From Galactobacillus timonensis (GTDB lineage: Bacteria > Bacillota_I > Bacilli_A > Erysipelotrichales > Erysipelotrichaceae): DNA of 64,000 nucleotides. The notes beneath the pieces are model-generated. The model was not told the origin of the DNA and did not search any database. It worked only from the letters and a program-made list of their open reading frames with translations. The stretch lies in the NCBI RefSeq assembly GCF_900240265.1, contig NZ_LT964739.1:613948-677947 (forward strand). Direction: 5' to 3'. How positions within the stretch are numbered: position 1 is the first letter of the stretch; each line of letters begins with the position of its first letter. Below are positions 56,362-64,000 of the stretch, in pieces. The position numbers and the translations under genes were made by a program.

Positions 56362-56781
56362 ATGACAGTCAAATATCTCTTTGCGTCGCACGGTACATTT
56401 GCCGATGGTACCGTGAGTTTTCTTAGCATCATGATGGGCAAAAACGAAAATATATATTCGATCTGCTGCTACCTGGATGATCGAAGCGCCGAACTTCAAA
56501 TTGAAACTGAAATGAAGGCGATCGGCGACTTTGATCAGCTCATTGTCTTTTGTGACATGCATGGAAGCAGTGTTGAACAAAGTGTATTCCGACTCCTCCA
56601 CGACGATCCGCGCATCCTTATTATTTCGGGATATAACATCCCGCTTGCGCTTAATATCATCGCCCAGGAGAAAGTTTTATCAAAGGTGGAAATCCGGAAC
56701 ATGATTCAGGAAGCACAGTCCGGAATGATGCTTCTTGAAGCACCGAAGATTCCATCACCAGAAGAGGAGGGGATTTTTTAG
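56362..56781 (+). CDS. PTS mannose-family IIA component
   Basis: 139 residues; cytoplasmic phosphocarrier of the mannose/fructose/sorbose family. The phosphorylated histidine is H10 in FASHGTFADGTVSFL. FCDMHGSSVEQSVF and ISGYNIPLALNI match the domain core. First gene of the operon; ATG 56362 has GAGGG upstream. Receives phosphate from HPr and passes it to IIB. Confidence 0.92.
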   Translation: MTVKYLFASHGTFADGTVSFLSIMMGKNENIYSICCYLDDRSAELQIETEMKAIGDFDQLIVFCDMHGSSVEQSVFRLLHDDPRILIISGYNIPLALNIIAQEKVLSKVEIRNMIQEAQSGMMLLEAPKIPSPEEEGIF

Positions 56782-56793
56782 AAAGGAGGACCC

Positions 56794-57282
56794 ATGATTA
56801 AACTACTGCGTATTGATGAACGCCTCATTCACGGCCAGGTAGCCAATCAGTGGGCACGACAACTTGCAGTTGATGCAATTGTCGTTGCCAACGATGAAGC
56901 TGCCGCCAACGAACTGATCCGCATGTCACTGCACATGGCAGCTCCTGATGGAATGAAGGTTGCTGTCAAAAGCGTACACGGAGCCATCGAACAGCTGAAT
57001 GATCCAAGGGCAGCAGGAATGCAGATCTTTGTCGTTGTCAATTGTCCTAAGGATGCGCTGGAAATTGCCAAAAATGTAAAAGGAATTCCTTACATCAATG
57101 TCGGCAATTTTGGACGTGTAAACAAAGAAACAATGCACAGGCAGCGGTATGCTGATTCCCTTTATGCCAATGAAGAGGAGGTCAGACAGCTCCGCGAACT
57201 GATCGCAACCGGAATTGATTGCGAATACCGCATGCTCACAACTGATAAAAAGACAGAACTCGCCGATATCATCGGCAAATAA
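56794..57282 (+). CDS. PTS mannose-family IIB component
   Basis: 162 residues; LLRIDERLIHGQVANQWARQ with the phosphorylated His 14, characteristic of mannose-family IIB. Strong AAAGGAGG site upstream. Phosphorylates the sugar as IIC and IID move it in. Confidence 0.95.
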   Translation: MIKLLRIDERLIHGQVANQWARQLAVDAIVVANDEAAANELIRMSLHMAAPDGMKVAVKSVHGAIEQLNDPRAAGMQIFVVVNCPKDALEIAKNVKGIPYINVGNFGRVNKETMHRQRYADSLYANEEEVRQLRELIATGIDCEYRMLTTDKKTELADIIGK

Positions 57283-57308
57283 TTTGAAACCAGAAAGGAA
57301 ATTTCATT

Positions 57309-58127
57309 ATGTCAATTCTTCAGGCAGCAATCGCACTAACCATAATGAACTATCTCATCTCCGTACTGGACAACATGATGGCATGGGACGCCACATGGAG
57401 ACCGCTGTTTGTCGGATGGCTGACCGGTCTCGTCCTTGGAGACATGAAAACAGGCTTAATCATGGGCGCCCAGCTCGAAGCCATTTATATGGGCATCTCG
57501 GCAATCGGAGGCGTTATCCCATCAGACCCGGAATCCGGCACACTTATTCCGGTTGCCGCCGTAATTCTTACGAAAACTGATATGAGCGCCGCGATCGCAC
57601 TAGCTATTCCTGTTGGAACGCTGATTCAGTACTGCAACACGCTGATGTCTCCGATTCAGCTCGCTTTCCTCGGCTTATACGATAAGTACGCCGCCGAAAA
57701 CGACCAGCGTCACTACACAATCCTCCACTATCTCTATTGCTTCGTTATCACACCACTTCCTCGTACGCTTGTCATCTTCCTTGCTCTTTGGCTTGGCGTA
57801 GGAAATCTGGGCGCCATTAACGACCTCATGCCCCTCTGGCTGATCAACGGCCTTGATGTCGCCAGCGGCATGCTTGTTGCCATCGGATTTGGCATCCTCA
57901 CCTCCATGGTCTGGTCCAAGAAACTTGGAATCTTCTTCTTTGTCGGTTTCGTTCTCGCCGAGATGATGCATCTGCAAACGATTGGAATTGCAATCATCGC
58001 ACTTGCCATTGCAATGTCCATCTTCCTCATCGAGCAAAGTCTCAATAAGGTAAACCAAAAAATTGATGAAGCACCAGCAGCCACGCCCGGGACGTCCGGT
58101 TCTTCTCAGGAGGATAGTTTATTCTAA
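57309..58127 (+). CDS. PTS mannose-family IIC component
   Basis: 272 residues, membrane permease. MSILQAAIALTIMNYLISVLDNMM, then GWLTGLVLGDMKTGLIMGAQLEAIYMG (conserved) and several hydrophobic segments. The C-terminus carries a polar Ala/Pro/Ser tail of about 25 residues that is longer than usual. Its stop overlaps the IID start by one base. Confidence 0.93.
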   Translation: MSILQAAIALTIMNYLISVLDNMMAWDATWRPLFVGWLTGLVLGDMKTGLIMGAQLEAIYMGISAIGGVIPSDPESGTLIPVAAVILTKTDMSAAIALAIPVGTLIQYCNTLMSPIQLAFLGLYDKYAAENDQRHYTILHYLYCFVITPLPRTLVIFLALWLGVGNLGAINDLMPLWLINGLDVASGMLVAIGFGILTSMVWSKKLGIFFFVGFVLAEMMHLQTIGIAIIALAIAMSIFLIEQSLNKVNQKIDEAPAATPGTSGSSQEDSLF

Positions 58128-58963
58128 TGGCCAACACTAAGACGAAAAAAGAATTAACCCCAACCGAAAAGAAAAACCTTAAGCACATCTTCTGGTGCTC
58201 GGGCCAGATGTGGGGCGACTTCACCATGGTTCGCATGGAAGGTAATACCTATGCCTACTGCATGTTACCGGTCCTTAATGAAGTTTATGGCAACAATAAG
58301 GAACTTCTAACAGAAGCATTTGTCCGCAACACTGAATTCTTCAATACACATGCCGCCGCTTCCGGTCTTGTCTTTGGTCTCTCATATGCACTCGAGAGGG
58401 AACGTGCCCAGGATCCGGAAAAAGTAACTGGCGAAATGATCACTAACATCAAGACATCACTCATGGGACCTCTGGCTGCCATTGGCGACTCCATCTTCTT
58501 TAACTGCATCCGCGTTCTTGCAGCCGGAATCGGAATTTCACTCGCTTCCCAGGGCAATCCCTTAGGTGTCTTCCTCTTCGTTGCCATTTACGGCGGTATC
58601 TTCCTCGGCGTGAAGTGGTATCTTCTCCACCTTGGCTATTCTGTTGGTACAGACGTAATCACGCGTGCGTTTAAATCCGGTGTCATTGAATCGCTGTCCG
58701 ACGCCGCATGCGCCATGGGCCTGATCATGGTTGGCTCTCTGGTATCGAGCATGGTTTCCATTTCCAGCCCCGCAGTCATCCCAATGGGAGCTGGCACAGA
58801 AATGGTTCTTCAGGATATCTTTGATGGAATTATCCCTGGATTCTTAAAACTCGTCCTTCTCTTCTTTATCGTTTTCCTGATCCGCAAAAAGTGGAAGCCG
58901 ATCTGGATTATCTTCCTGATCCTTGGCATCGGCATTCTTGGATCTGTTACGGGAATCCTGTAA
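58127..58963 (+). CDS. PTS mannose-family IID component
   Basis: 278 residues; second membrane subunit. FWCSGQMWGDFTMVRMEGNTYAYCMLPVL and FFNTHAAASGLVFGLSYALER are IID signatures; GPLAAIGDSIFF is the conserved core. Ends two bases before nagA. Confidence 0.94.
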   Translation: MANTKTKKELTPTEKKNLKHIFWCSGQMWGDFTMVRMEGNTYAYCMLPVLNEVYGNNKELLTEAFVRNTEFFNTHAAASGLVFGLSYALERERAQDPEKVTGEMITNIKTSLMGPLAAIGDSIFFNCIRVLAAGIGISLASQGNPLGVFLFVAIYGGIFLGVKWYLLHLGYSVGTDVITRAFKSGVIESLSDAACAMGLIMVGSLVSSMVSISSPAVIPMGAGTEMVLQDIFDGIIPGFLKLVLLFFIVFLIRKKWKPIWIIFLILGIGILGSVTGIL

Positions 58964-58965
58964 TC

Positions 58966-60165
58966 ATGAAAGCACTTCATTCTTCCCGCATCTATTTTGA
59001 AGATGGGGTACGCGCCGGATTTCTTCTCATTGAGAATGATAAGATCGCAGGTTATTGCGGCGAAGGATCAAATCCTGACAATATCGAAGATTATGGTGAT
59101 CTGCGCATTATTCCCGGCATTTTTGATACCCATAATCATGGCACCTATGGATATGGAAACTCTGACCTAGCCAAAACAGGCGACACTGACCTGATTAAAG
59201 ATGATCTGCGGCATTATCTGCATGCGCTCACCTATGAGGGTGTAACCAATATTTTCCCAACCGAAACGGATACGCTGAAGCAGGTCGCAGAGGTGGCAGA
59301 AGAAGGATATCCAGATGGAGCATTCATTCAAGGCATCCATTCCGAAGGACCCTACCTGAACCGCGTCGGCGAAGGAGGCCGGCCAGAACCTCATCCGGAT
59401 ATCAGGATGGAAGATGTTTACCGCTACTGGGACGATTCCAAAGGAAGGCTGAAGCTCTTTGCCATGTCGCCCGAAATACCAGGTTCTTACGAAGCAGCAC
59501 AGTTTCTTATTTCAAAAGGTGTAACAATCGCCTTTGCTCACTCCAATGCAAAGTCCGCCGAAGCACGTGAAGCGGTAGACCATGGCTGGCGCGTTTCAAC
59601 GCATACAGCCAATGTGATGCAGGGGATTCATCACCGGGATATTGGCGGCCTTGGGGTTATGTTAATGGATGACAGAATTCAAAATGAAGTTATCTGTGAC
59701 GGCCTTCATGTATGCATGGACTTTATTGATATGATGTTCCGCATCAAGGACCCTTCCCGCTTCATGATGATCTCAGATTCTGTAGCATTAGCAGGTATTG
59801 CACCTGGGCGCTATGAAATCGGCTGGGTAACGCCTTTGAATGTTTCAAAAGAAGGATTCGTTCGTGACGATGACGGCCGCCTGCTTGGCAGTTCTAAATC
59901 TGTTCTCTTTGGAATTGGAAATCTAGTCAACCAGCTCCATCTACCTCTGGAGCAGGTGCTGCGTCTTTCTTCTCTAAACGCTGCCCAGTATTATGGCTGC
60001 GCAGACACAACAGGTTCCATAGCAATTGGTAAATATGCTGACTTGGCTGTCATTTCCGATGACTACCAGGCGCAGGCAACCTATGTGCATGGGCGTAAAG
60101 TTTTTGATCGAAAAACTGAAACCCCTGTCTTCAATATGCACATGTTTGATGAGCTGCCGAAATGA
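58966..60165 (+). CDS. nagA: N-acetylglucosamine-6-phosphate deacetylase
   Basis: 399 residues from ATG 58966, directly behind IID; the longer frame overlaps IID. Amidohydrolase: IIPGIFDTHNHGTYGYG (metal/entry motif, residues 50-64), IHSEGPYLN, VSTHTANVMQG and the catalytic aspartate in ISDSVALAG. It removes the acetyl group from GlcNAc-6-P (or GalNAc-6-P). Linked to the PTS it indicates uptake of an N-acetylated amino sugar; nagB is not in the window. Confidence 0.92.
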   Translation: MKALHSSRIYFEDGVRAGFLLIENDKIAGYCGEGSNPDNIEDYGDLRIIPGIFDTHNHGTYGYGNSDLAKTGDTDLIKDDLRHYLHALTYEGVTNIFPTETDTLKQVAEVAEEGYPDGAFIQGIHSEGPYLNRVGEGGRPEPHPDIRMEDVYRYWDDSKGRLKLFAMSPEIPGSYEAAQFLISKGVTIAFAHSNAKSAEAREAVDHGWRVSTHTANVMQGIHHRDIGGLGVMLMDDRIQNEVICDGLHVCMDFIDMMFRIKDPSRFMMISDSVALAGIAPGRYEIGWVTPLNVSKEGFVRDDDGRLLGSSKSVLFGIGNLVNQLHLPLEQVLRLSSLNAAQYYGCADTTGSIAIGKYADLAVISDDYQAQATYVHGRKVFDRKTETPVFNMHMFDELPK

Positions 60166-60170
60166 TCGAG

Positions 60171-62126
60171 TCAGGGGCCTTTATGGCCCCTTTCTTCAAG
60201 AGCATTCTTTTGAAAATGAATATAGTAATTATAGAAATCAATGCCTTTTCCACTCAGAATGATCTCATCTGTATCTATAATTGACGTAAGATTACGAGTC
60301 ACTTTCTCCGCCGTCTTCAAACGAATCATGCTGCCATCGATGCAAATGCAGTGGATGAAAATGCGTTCGATACGCATCCCATCCACTTCCGCAGGATGAC
60401 GTAATACAAGAAGGCGTGAAAATGTATTTTCCTGGCCTTTTACAAAGACCAGCAGATTCAGAGTCTCATTTGAAATGAAGCTTGGTTCTAACTGAATCTT
60501 TGAAATCTGTTCTTTTACACTGTCGCTGCCTGTCTGACTCTGAAGCCATGCAACCAACTGTTCCTGTGACTGATAAAGAAATCCATGAATGTAATCCTCC
60601 TGGTATAGAGGGCCAAATGCACGCTCATATTTCCGGGAAGGAACCGCAATGGTTTCATAGAAATTCGCAACATCTTCATTGGTAAAGAAGTAGCTGACCT
60701 TAAGCACCTTCTGCCCATGTGAAACAGATACAGGAAGCTCATCTTCAAAATAAAGAATGGCATGATACGCAGATAAGTCCCCTTTCACAGCCTGTGCATA
60801 GGTAAGAACATCGATCGATTCAATGATATTGCTGTAGCGGTCCAAAACACGGTGTTTTAAAGATTCACCGGTAATACGGGAATAAGGTGTCAGAATCGCA
60901 ATGTGAATTTTCTTCTGCAGATTTCTCGTGCTTCTTATCCAGGCATAGGTCATAAAGGCAAAGTCCATCTCCACTTTTTCACCCATCGGACAGGAAGTCA
61001 TTGCATTGATAGCCTGACTGCATAAAGCTCCAATCGTTGCACTGAGCGGTGTCTGATACACATCCTGGATCAGGCCGCTGTCAGTTCCATACTCAGTGAT
61101 AGAAAACAAAGAACGGAAAGCACATTGCAAAAAAAGCGATCGAAAGTACGCCTTAAATCCTCCCGTATTTTTAAAGGACAGGATACCTGCGTTCGCCAAG
61201 CCATTGATCACTCCCTGCTCCAGTCGTAGCGCTTCGGATTTAATTGTGGCAGGAAGATGAGGATCTTCCGCAAATCCGCGATAGTCTACTGCCGAAGCAA
61301 GATATATTCTTGCCAGCAGGTAATCCTCTTGTCTCAGGACGTCAGCCACAATGCTTTGACCAAGGCATTTCCGCAGCTCATCATCAGCCAGGGGCATATC
61401 TGACATTGTATGAAGCAGTTGAAACTCGGCTGACGTAAACGAAAGAACGTGGCTTTGTTTCTGGCGAATGCAACTGATCCAAAGAAGGATGCCAAGTTTA
61501 CTAAGGGCAGCTTTCGAAAGTGGAAGCTGCGTATCTTTTAAAAAGCTGATAAGTCTCTGTTCAAGATTATGATATTCATGGTCATCCAACAGTGTTTTAG
61601 CTTCTCTGGACGAAGAGATTGCGTCCATAAAACAATAGCGTATCTGCCGTTCATCGCCATGCATGCACATGCCGTAATGAGGTTTTCGAACGAGCGTAAT
61701 TCGATATCGCTGCAGGATTATCTTTGCTTCATGGATACGTTGAGAGGCTGTTCTGCGACTGCAATGCAAATACTCAGCAATATCCTCTACCCGGTATGGT
61801 TCACTATTGGTCAGAAGATAGCACAAAACCTCCGAAGAATTTGCCTGCAAGGAGCGTGGATGATGAATGGTAGTATCGGTACATAAGTATTGATGCTGTA
61901 AATGTAATAAAACCGTTTCAGAGCATATGAGATGATAGCCATGGCTGCGGACCATAACAATAGCCGCATCAAACGCACGCAAGCGGTCATTCAAAGTCTG
62001 GATGTCATTAGAGACCGTACGAAAACTTACATGAAATAAAGAGCTCATGTACCGGTTAGTAAAATACCGGTCCGGGCTGTTCAAAAATTCATTCAGAAGT
62101 GCTAATTGTCTGCTTTCAAGCTCCAT
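60171..62126 (-). CDS. PRD/PTS-domain transcriptional regulator (MtlR/BglG-like)
   Basis: 651 residues from ATG 62126; an upstream TTG start is possible but would overlap the lysA start. Two N-terminal HTH regions (about 1-60 and 85-165: YFTNRYMSSLFHVSFRTVSNDIQTLNDRL and YRVEDIAEYLHCSRRTASQRIHEAK). A helical middle region (about 170-390) fits two PRD domains, then an EIIB-like part and a C-terminal EIIA-like part (about 530-650). Such regulators are switched by PTS phosphorylation. Convergent with nagA and sharing a terminator, it probably controls the PTS-nagA operon. The domain limits are by eye. Confidence 0.8.
   Translation of the reverse strand: MELESRQLALLNEFLNSPDRYFTNRYMSSLFHVSFRTVSNDIQTLNDRLRAFDAAIVMVRSHGYHLICSETVLLHLQHQYLCTDTTIHHPRSLQANSSEVLCYLLTNSEPYRVEDIAEYLHCSRRTASQRIHEAKIILQRYRITLVRKPHYGMCMHGDERQIRYCFMDAISSSREAKTLLDDHEYHNLEQRLISFLKDTQLPLSKAALSKLGILLWISCIRQKQSHVLSFTSAEFQLLHTMSDMPLADDELRKCLGQSIVADVLRQEDYLLARIYLASAVDYRGFAEDPHLPATIKSEALRLEQGVINGLANAGILSFKNTGGFKAYFRSLFLQCAFRSLFSITEYGTDSGLIQDVYQTPLSATIGALCSQAINAMTSCPMGEKVEMDFAFMTYAWIRSTRNLQKKIHIAILTPYSRITGESLKHRVLDRYSNIIESIDVLTYAQAVKGDLSAYHAILYFEDELPVSVSHGQKVLKVSYFFTNEDVANFYETIAVPSRKYERAFGPLYQEDYIHGFLYQSQEQLVAWLQSQTGSDSVKEQISKIQLEPSFISNETLNLLVFVKGQENTFSRLLVLRHPAEVDGMRIERIFIHCICIDGSMIRLKTAEKVTRNLTSIIDTDEIILSGKGIDFYNYYIHFQKNALEERGHKGP
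60173..60195 (+). terminator. Terminator of the PTS-nagA operon
   Basis: AGGGGCC (60173-60179), loop TTTAT, GGCCCCT (60185-60191), then TTTCTT. The same sequence encodes the last residues of the convergent regulator. Confidence 0.9.
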
Positions 62127-62135
62127 AATGACAAA

Positions 62136-62164
62136 ATTATAGAATTCCACCAAAAAGTAAACAA
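62136..62164 (-). promoter_or_regulatory. Promoter giving an almost leaderless regulator transcript
   Basis: Minus strand TTGTTT (62164-62159), 17-bp spacer, TATAAT (62141-62136). The expected start is about 3 nt before ATG 62126, with no room for a ribosome site. Confidence 0.55.
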
Positions 62165-62172
62165 GGAGACGT

Positions 62173-63387
62173 ATGATGCAAACTTTTCTTTCCAAAGAGG
62201 TATATGAACAACTGATATCTGTCTATGGATCACCGCTCTACGTATACGACGAAACAATCCTACGGCAGCGCTGTCGTGAGATAAGACAACTGTGCAAAGA
62301 CCCCGGCTTTCATCCCCAGTACTCGGTTAAGGCAAATGCCAATATCGAGCTCTTGAAGATTATTCGCAGCGAAGGCATTCATGCTGATGCCATGTCAATG
62401 GGTGAAGTCGTTCAGGAAGAGGCCGCCGGTTATACAAAAGATGAAATTGTTGTATGCTCCAACAACATGACGCCGCCCGAAATGAAATTTGCCGCTGAAC
62501 ATGCAAGAATTACAATCCTTGATTCTCTGGACCAGCTGGAGCAGTACCTGAAGACAACGGGCGTAAAACAAGCCGGTATCCGCGTGAATCCCGGCATCGG
62601 CGATGGACACTGCACAAAAGTAATCACCGGAGGCAATACAAAATTCGGGATTCCCCTCGCAGATATACCAAAGGCGCAGAAAATTGCGCATGATTTTAAC
62701 GCATCCATTACGATCGCCCACATGCATGTCGGCTCACAGTATCTGGACCCTTCCAACTTCCTGCAGGCTGCGGAAGTACTGCTGCGGGTGGTTGAGCAGT
62801 GGCTGCCAGAGGTCACGGAAGTCGATTTTGGTGGAGGATTCGGAGTTCCGTATCACGACGAGAAACGGTTAGACATCAATGACATTGGAAAAGACCTCGA
62901 CGATCTCATCATGGACTTTCAGAGGAGAACCGGACGAAAGCTGTCTTTCATCGTAGAGCCCGGACGGTATCTTGTAGCAGAGTGTGGAGAGCTGATCGGC
63001 ACTGTCACCAGTATCAAGCAGAATAGCGGCACATTATACGCAGGTACAGATCTTGGCTTCAATATCATGATGCGTCATGTCCTTTATGGCTCAACACACC
63101 ACATTGTTACTACCAGCAGCTCTGACCAAACCGCGGAGTATACCGTTGTTGGAAACATCTGTGAGACCGGCGACATCCTAGCTGAGCACATCAAGCTGCC
63201 AACTTTAAAACCCGGTGATCAAGTAATAGTCCTTACAACCGGAGCATATGGCTTCAGTATGGCTTCCCAGTACAATGGCCGTCTCAGACCGGCTGAAGTA
63301 CTGCATCAGGAAGATGGAAGCTTTCGCCTAATTCGTCAGCGTGACACATTTGATTCATTAATTCATCAACTGCCAAGCCTACTATAA
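62173..63387 (+). CDS. lysA: Diaminopimelate decarboxylase
   Basis: 404 residues, PLP-dependent barrel enzyme making L-lysine from meso-diaminopimelate. The PLP lysine is in QYSVKANANIELL (about K53). HMHVGSQ, DFGGGFGVPY, EPGRYLVAECGE and GNICETGDILAE complete the active site. AAGGAG precedes two adjacent ATGs (62173 and 62176); the second has better spacing. Divergent from the regulator and not obviously related to the PTS genes. Confidence 0.94.
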   Translation: MMQTFLSKEVYEQLISVYGSPLYVYDETILRQRCREIRQLCKDPGFHPQYSVKANANIELLKIIRSEGIHADAMSMGEVVQEEAAGYTKDEIVVCSNNMTPPEMKFAAEHARITILDSLDQLEQYLKTTGVKQAGIRVNPGIGDGHCTKVITGGNTKFGIPLADIPKAQKIAHDFNASITIAHMHVGSQYLDPSNFLQAAEVLLRVVEQWLPEVTEVDFGGGFGVPYHDEKRLDINDIGKDLDDLIMDFQRRTGRKLSFIVEPGRYLVAECGELIGTVTSIKQNSGTLYAGTDLGFNIMMRHVLYGSTHHIVTTSSSDQTAEYTVVGNICETGDILAEHIKLPTLKPGDQVIVLTTGAYGFSMASQYNGRLRPAEVLHQEDGSFRLIRQRDTFDSLIHQLPSLL

Positions 63388-63412
63388 AATTATCAGGTAT
63401 AGGAGAAGGCTC

Positions 63413-63607
63413 ATGGACAAACAGACACAGAAAAGATACAGCCTCCTGGCAGGGTTGGTCGCAGGTGCAGCTGCCGACGGATATCTGCGCGCAGTCAGCG
63501 GAAACGAAGGTAACCTCCTGGTACATTCCGTCGTCTTTCTTGTGGCGGCGGCTGTAGTTTACGCCATCGCCAACCTGATCATCCGCACACATAACAAGAT
63601 CAACTAA
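63413..63607 (+). CDS. Small two-helix membrane protein
   Basis: 64 residues with two hydrophobic segments (about 9-27 and 35-56) joined by SGNEGN; positively charged ends. GGAGAAGG upstream supports translation. Follows lysA by 25 bp and has its own terminator. Function unknown. Confidence 0.65.
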   Translation: MDKQTQKRYSLLAGLVAGAAADGYLRAVSGNEGNLLVHSVVFLVAAAVVYAIANLIIRTHNKIN

Positions 63608-63608
63608 A

Positions 63609-63646
63609 AAAGATGCGTCCAGATAACGGAGCGCATCTTTTCTTTC
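63609..63646 (+). terminator. Bidirectional terminator between 63413-63607 and the MFS gene
   Basis: AAGATGCGTCC (63610-63620) with GGAGCGCATCTT (63628-63639), one bulge; T-rich after the stem on the plus strand and on the minus strand. Confidence 0.85.
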
Positions 63647-63650
63647 CTGT

Positions 63651-64000
63651 TCAGTCAATCACACGATAAACCTTCTCAATCAGCGCAATGTTCAAAACCG
63701 CAAACACCAGCAGATAGAAGGGCATAATCCAGATTCCCGTCTTTTCCTGCAGAAGCCCGAATACCAGCGGCATAAACGTACTGCCGACATAGGCACTCGC
63801 CATCTGCAGACTGATGGCGGCCGCACTGTATCTCTTCCCAAAGTTTGCCGGCGCCATATGCTGAATCGCCGGATAAACCGGCCCCATCCCTGTACCAATG
63901 ATCACAAAGCCAACGGCTGCCGGAACATAACTTTTGAACGGCAGAAGCACAATTCCGATACCAATCAACTCCACTGTAATTCCGATCCGGATCAGCCGCC
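63651..64000 (-). CDS. MFS transporter, C-terminal part (runs off the window)
   Basis: The reading frame is open to the last base of the window, so the N-terminus is outside. The visible 116 residues show three to four hydrophobic segments. GTGMGPVYPAIQHMAP is the MFS motif near helix 10, and YVGSTFMPLVFGLLQEKTGIWIMPFYLL is typical of the last two helices of MFS permeases (fucose/major-facilitator-like). Substrate cannot be told. Confidence 0.8.
   Translation of the reverse strand, partial: RLIRIGITVELIGIGIVLLPFKSYVPAAVGFVIIGTGMGPVYPAIQHMAPANFGKRYSAAAISLQMASAYVGSTFMPLVFGLLQEKTGIWIMPFYLLVFAVLNIALIEKVYRVID

Overview
The window reads as a chromosomal segment of a low-GC-phylum (Firmicutes/Bacillota) anaerobe with a moderately GC-rich genome, most like the Erysipelotrichaceae/Erysipelotrichia. 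Grounds: the rapZ-glmR-whiA cluster, AddAB instead of RecBCD, a glmU-prs operon, pyruvate formate-lyase next to a Crp/Fnr regulator, Shine-Dalgarno-rich starts, many ATGA stop/start overlaps, and a fermentative PTS/Opp/F-ATPase gene set. The genus is inference. No rRNA, tRNA, CRISPR array or prophage was seen.

Layout. 1-1149: an IS1595/ISXO2-like insertion sequence with 23-bp perfect terminal inverted repeats has cut off the C-terminus of a secreted surface-type protein (to 2119). 2.3-6.0 kb: a histidine phosphatase, a DUF2871 membrane protein, a HigBA-like toxin-antitoxin pair with an operator-like palindrome in its promoter, an aldo/keto reductase and a Crp/Fnr regulator. 6.0-9.2 kb: a perfect FNR-type box followed by pflA-pflB. 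9.3-15.1 kb: oppABCDF (minus strand). 15.4-16.5 kb: gap. 16.7-20.7 kb: rapZ-glmR-whiA plus a small membrane protein and an Eis-like acetyltransferase. 20.8-24.0 kb: a double-AAA+ ATPase coupled to an XpaC-like membrane protein. 24.2-24.6 kb: a frameshifted short-chain dehydrogenase relic. 25.6-31.4 kb: addB-addA. 31.4-36.9 kb: a MoxR AAA+/Sel1/Sel1/zincin-VWA operon.

37.0-39.0 kb: glmU (a short, acetyltransferase-less form) and prs. 39.1-40.3 kb: bcp-yaaA, an oxidative-stress pair. 40.3-42.8 kb: a TnpB remnant and an IS1182-like element between 22-bp direct repeats. 42.9-47.8 kb: the housekeeping operon membrane protein-mnmE-tatD-rnmV-rsmA-ispE. 48.1-49.2 kb: two unknown small genes. 49.3-56.1 kb: the complete F-type ATP synthase operon, whose c subunit carries a two-glutamate ion site suggesting Na+ coupling. 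56.4-62.1 kb: a mannose-family PTS (IIA, IIB, IIC, IID) with nagA, so probably amino-sugar uptake, and a convergent PRD-type regulator. 62.2-64.0 kb: lysA, a small membrane protein and the C-terminus of an MFS transporter that runs off the window.

The genes fit a peptide- and amino-sugar-using fermenter. Opp and the PTS feed in peptides and amino sugars, Gap and Pfl handle anaerobic carbon flow under a putative oxygen-sensing Crp/Fnr protein, and glmU/glmR/rapZ manage UDP-GlcNAc supply. The least explained loci are the MoxR-Sel1-Sel1-VWA operon and the double-AAA+/XpaC pair. Two genes (addB and the PRD regulator) appear to be transcribed with no or almost no 5' leader.
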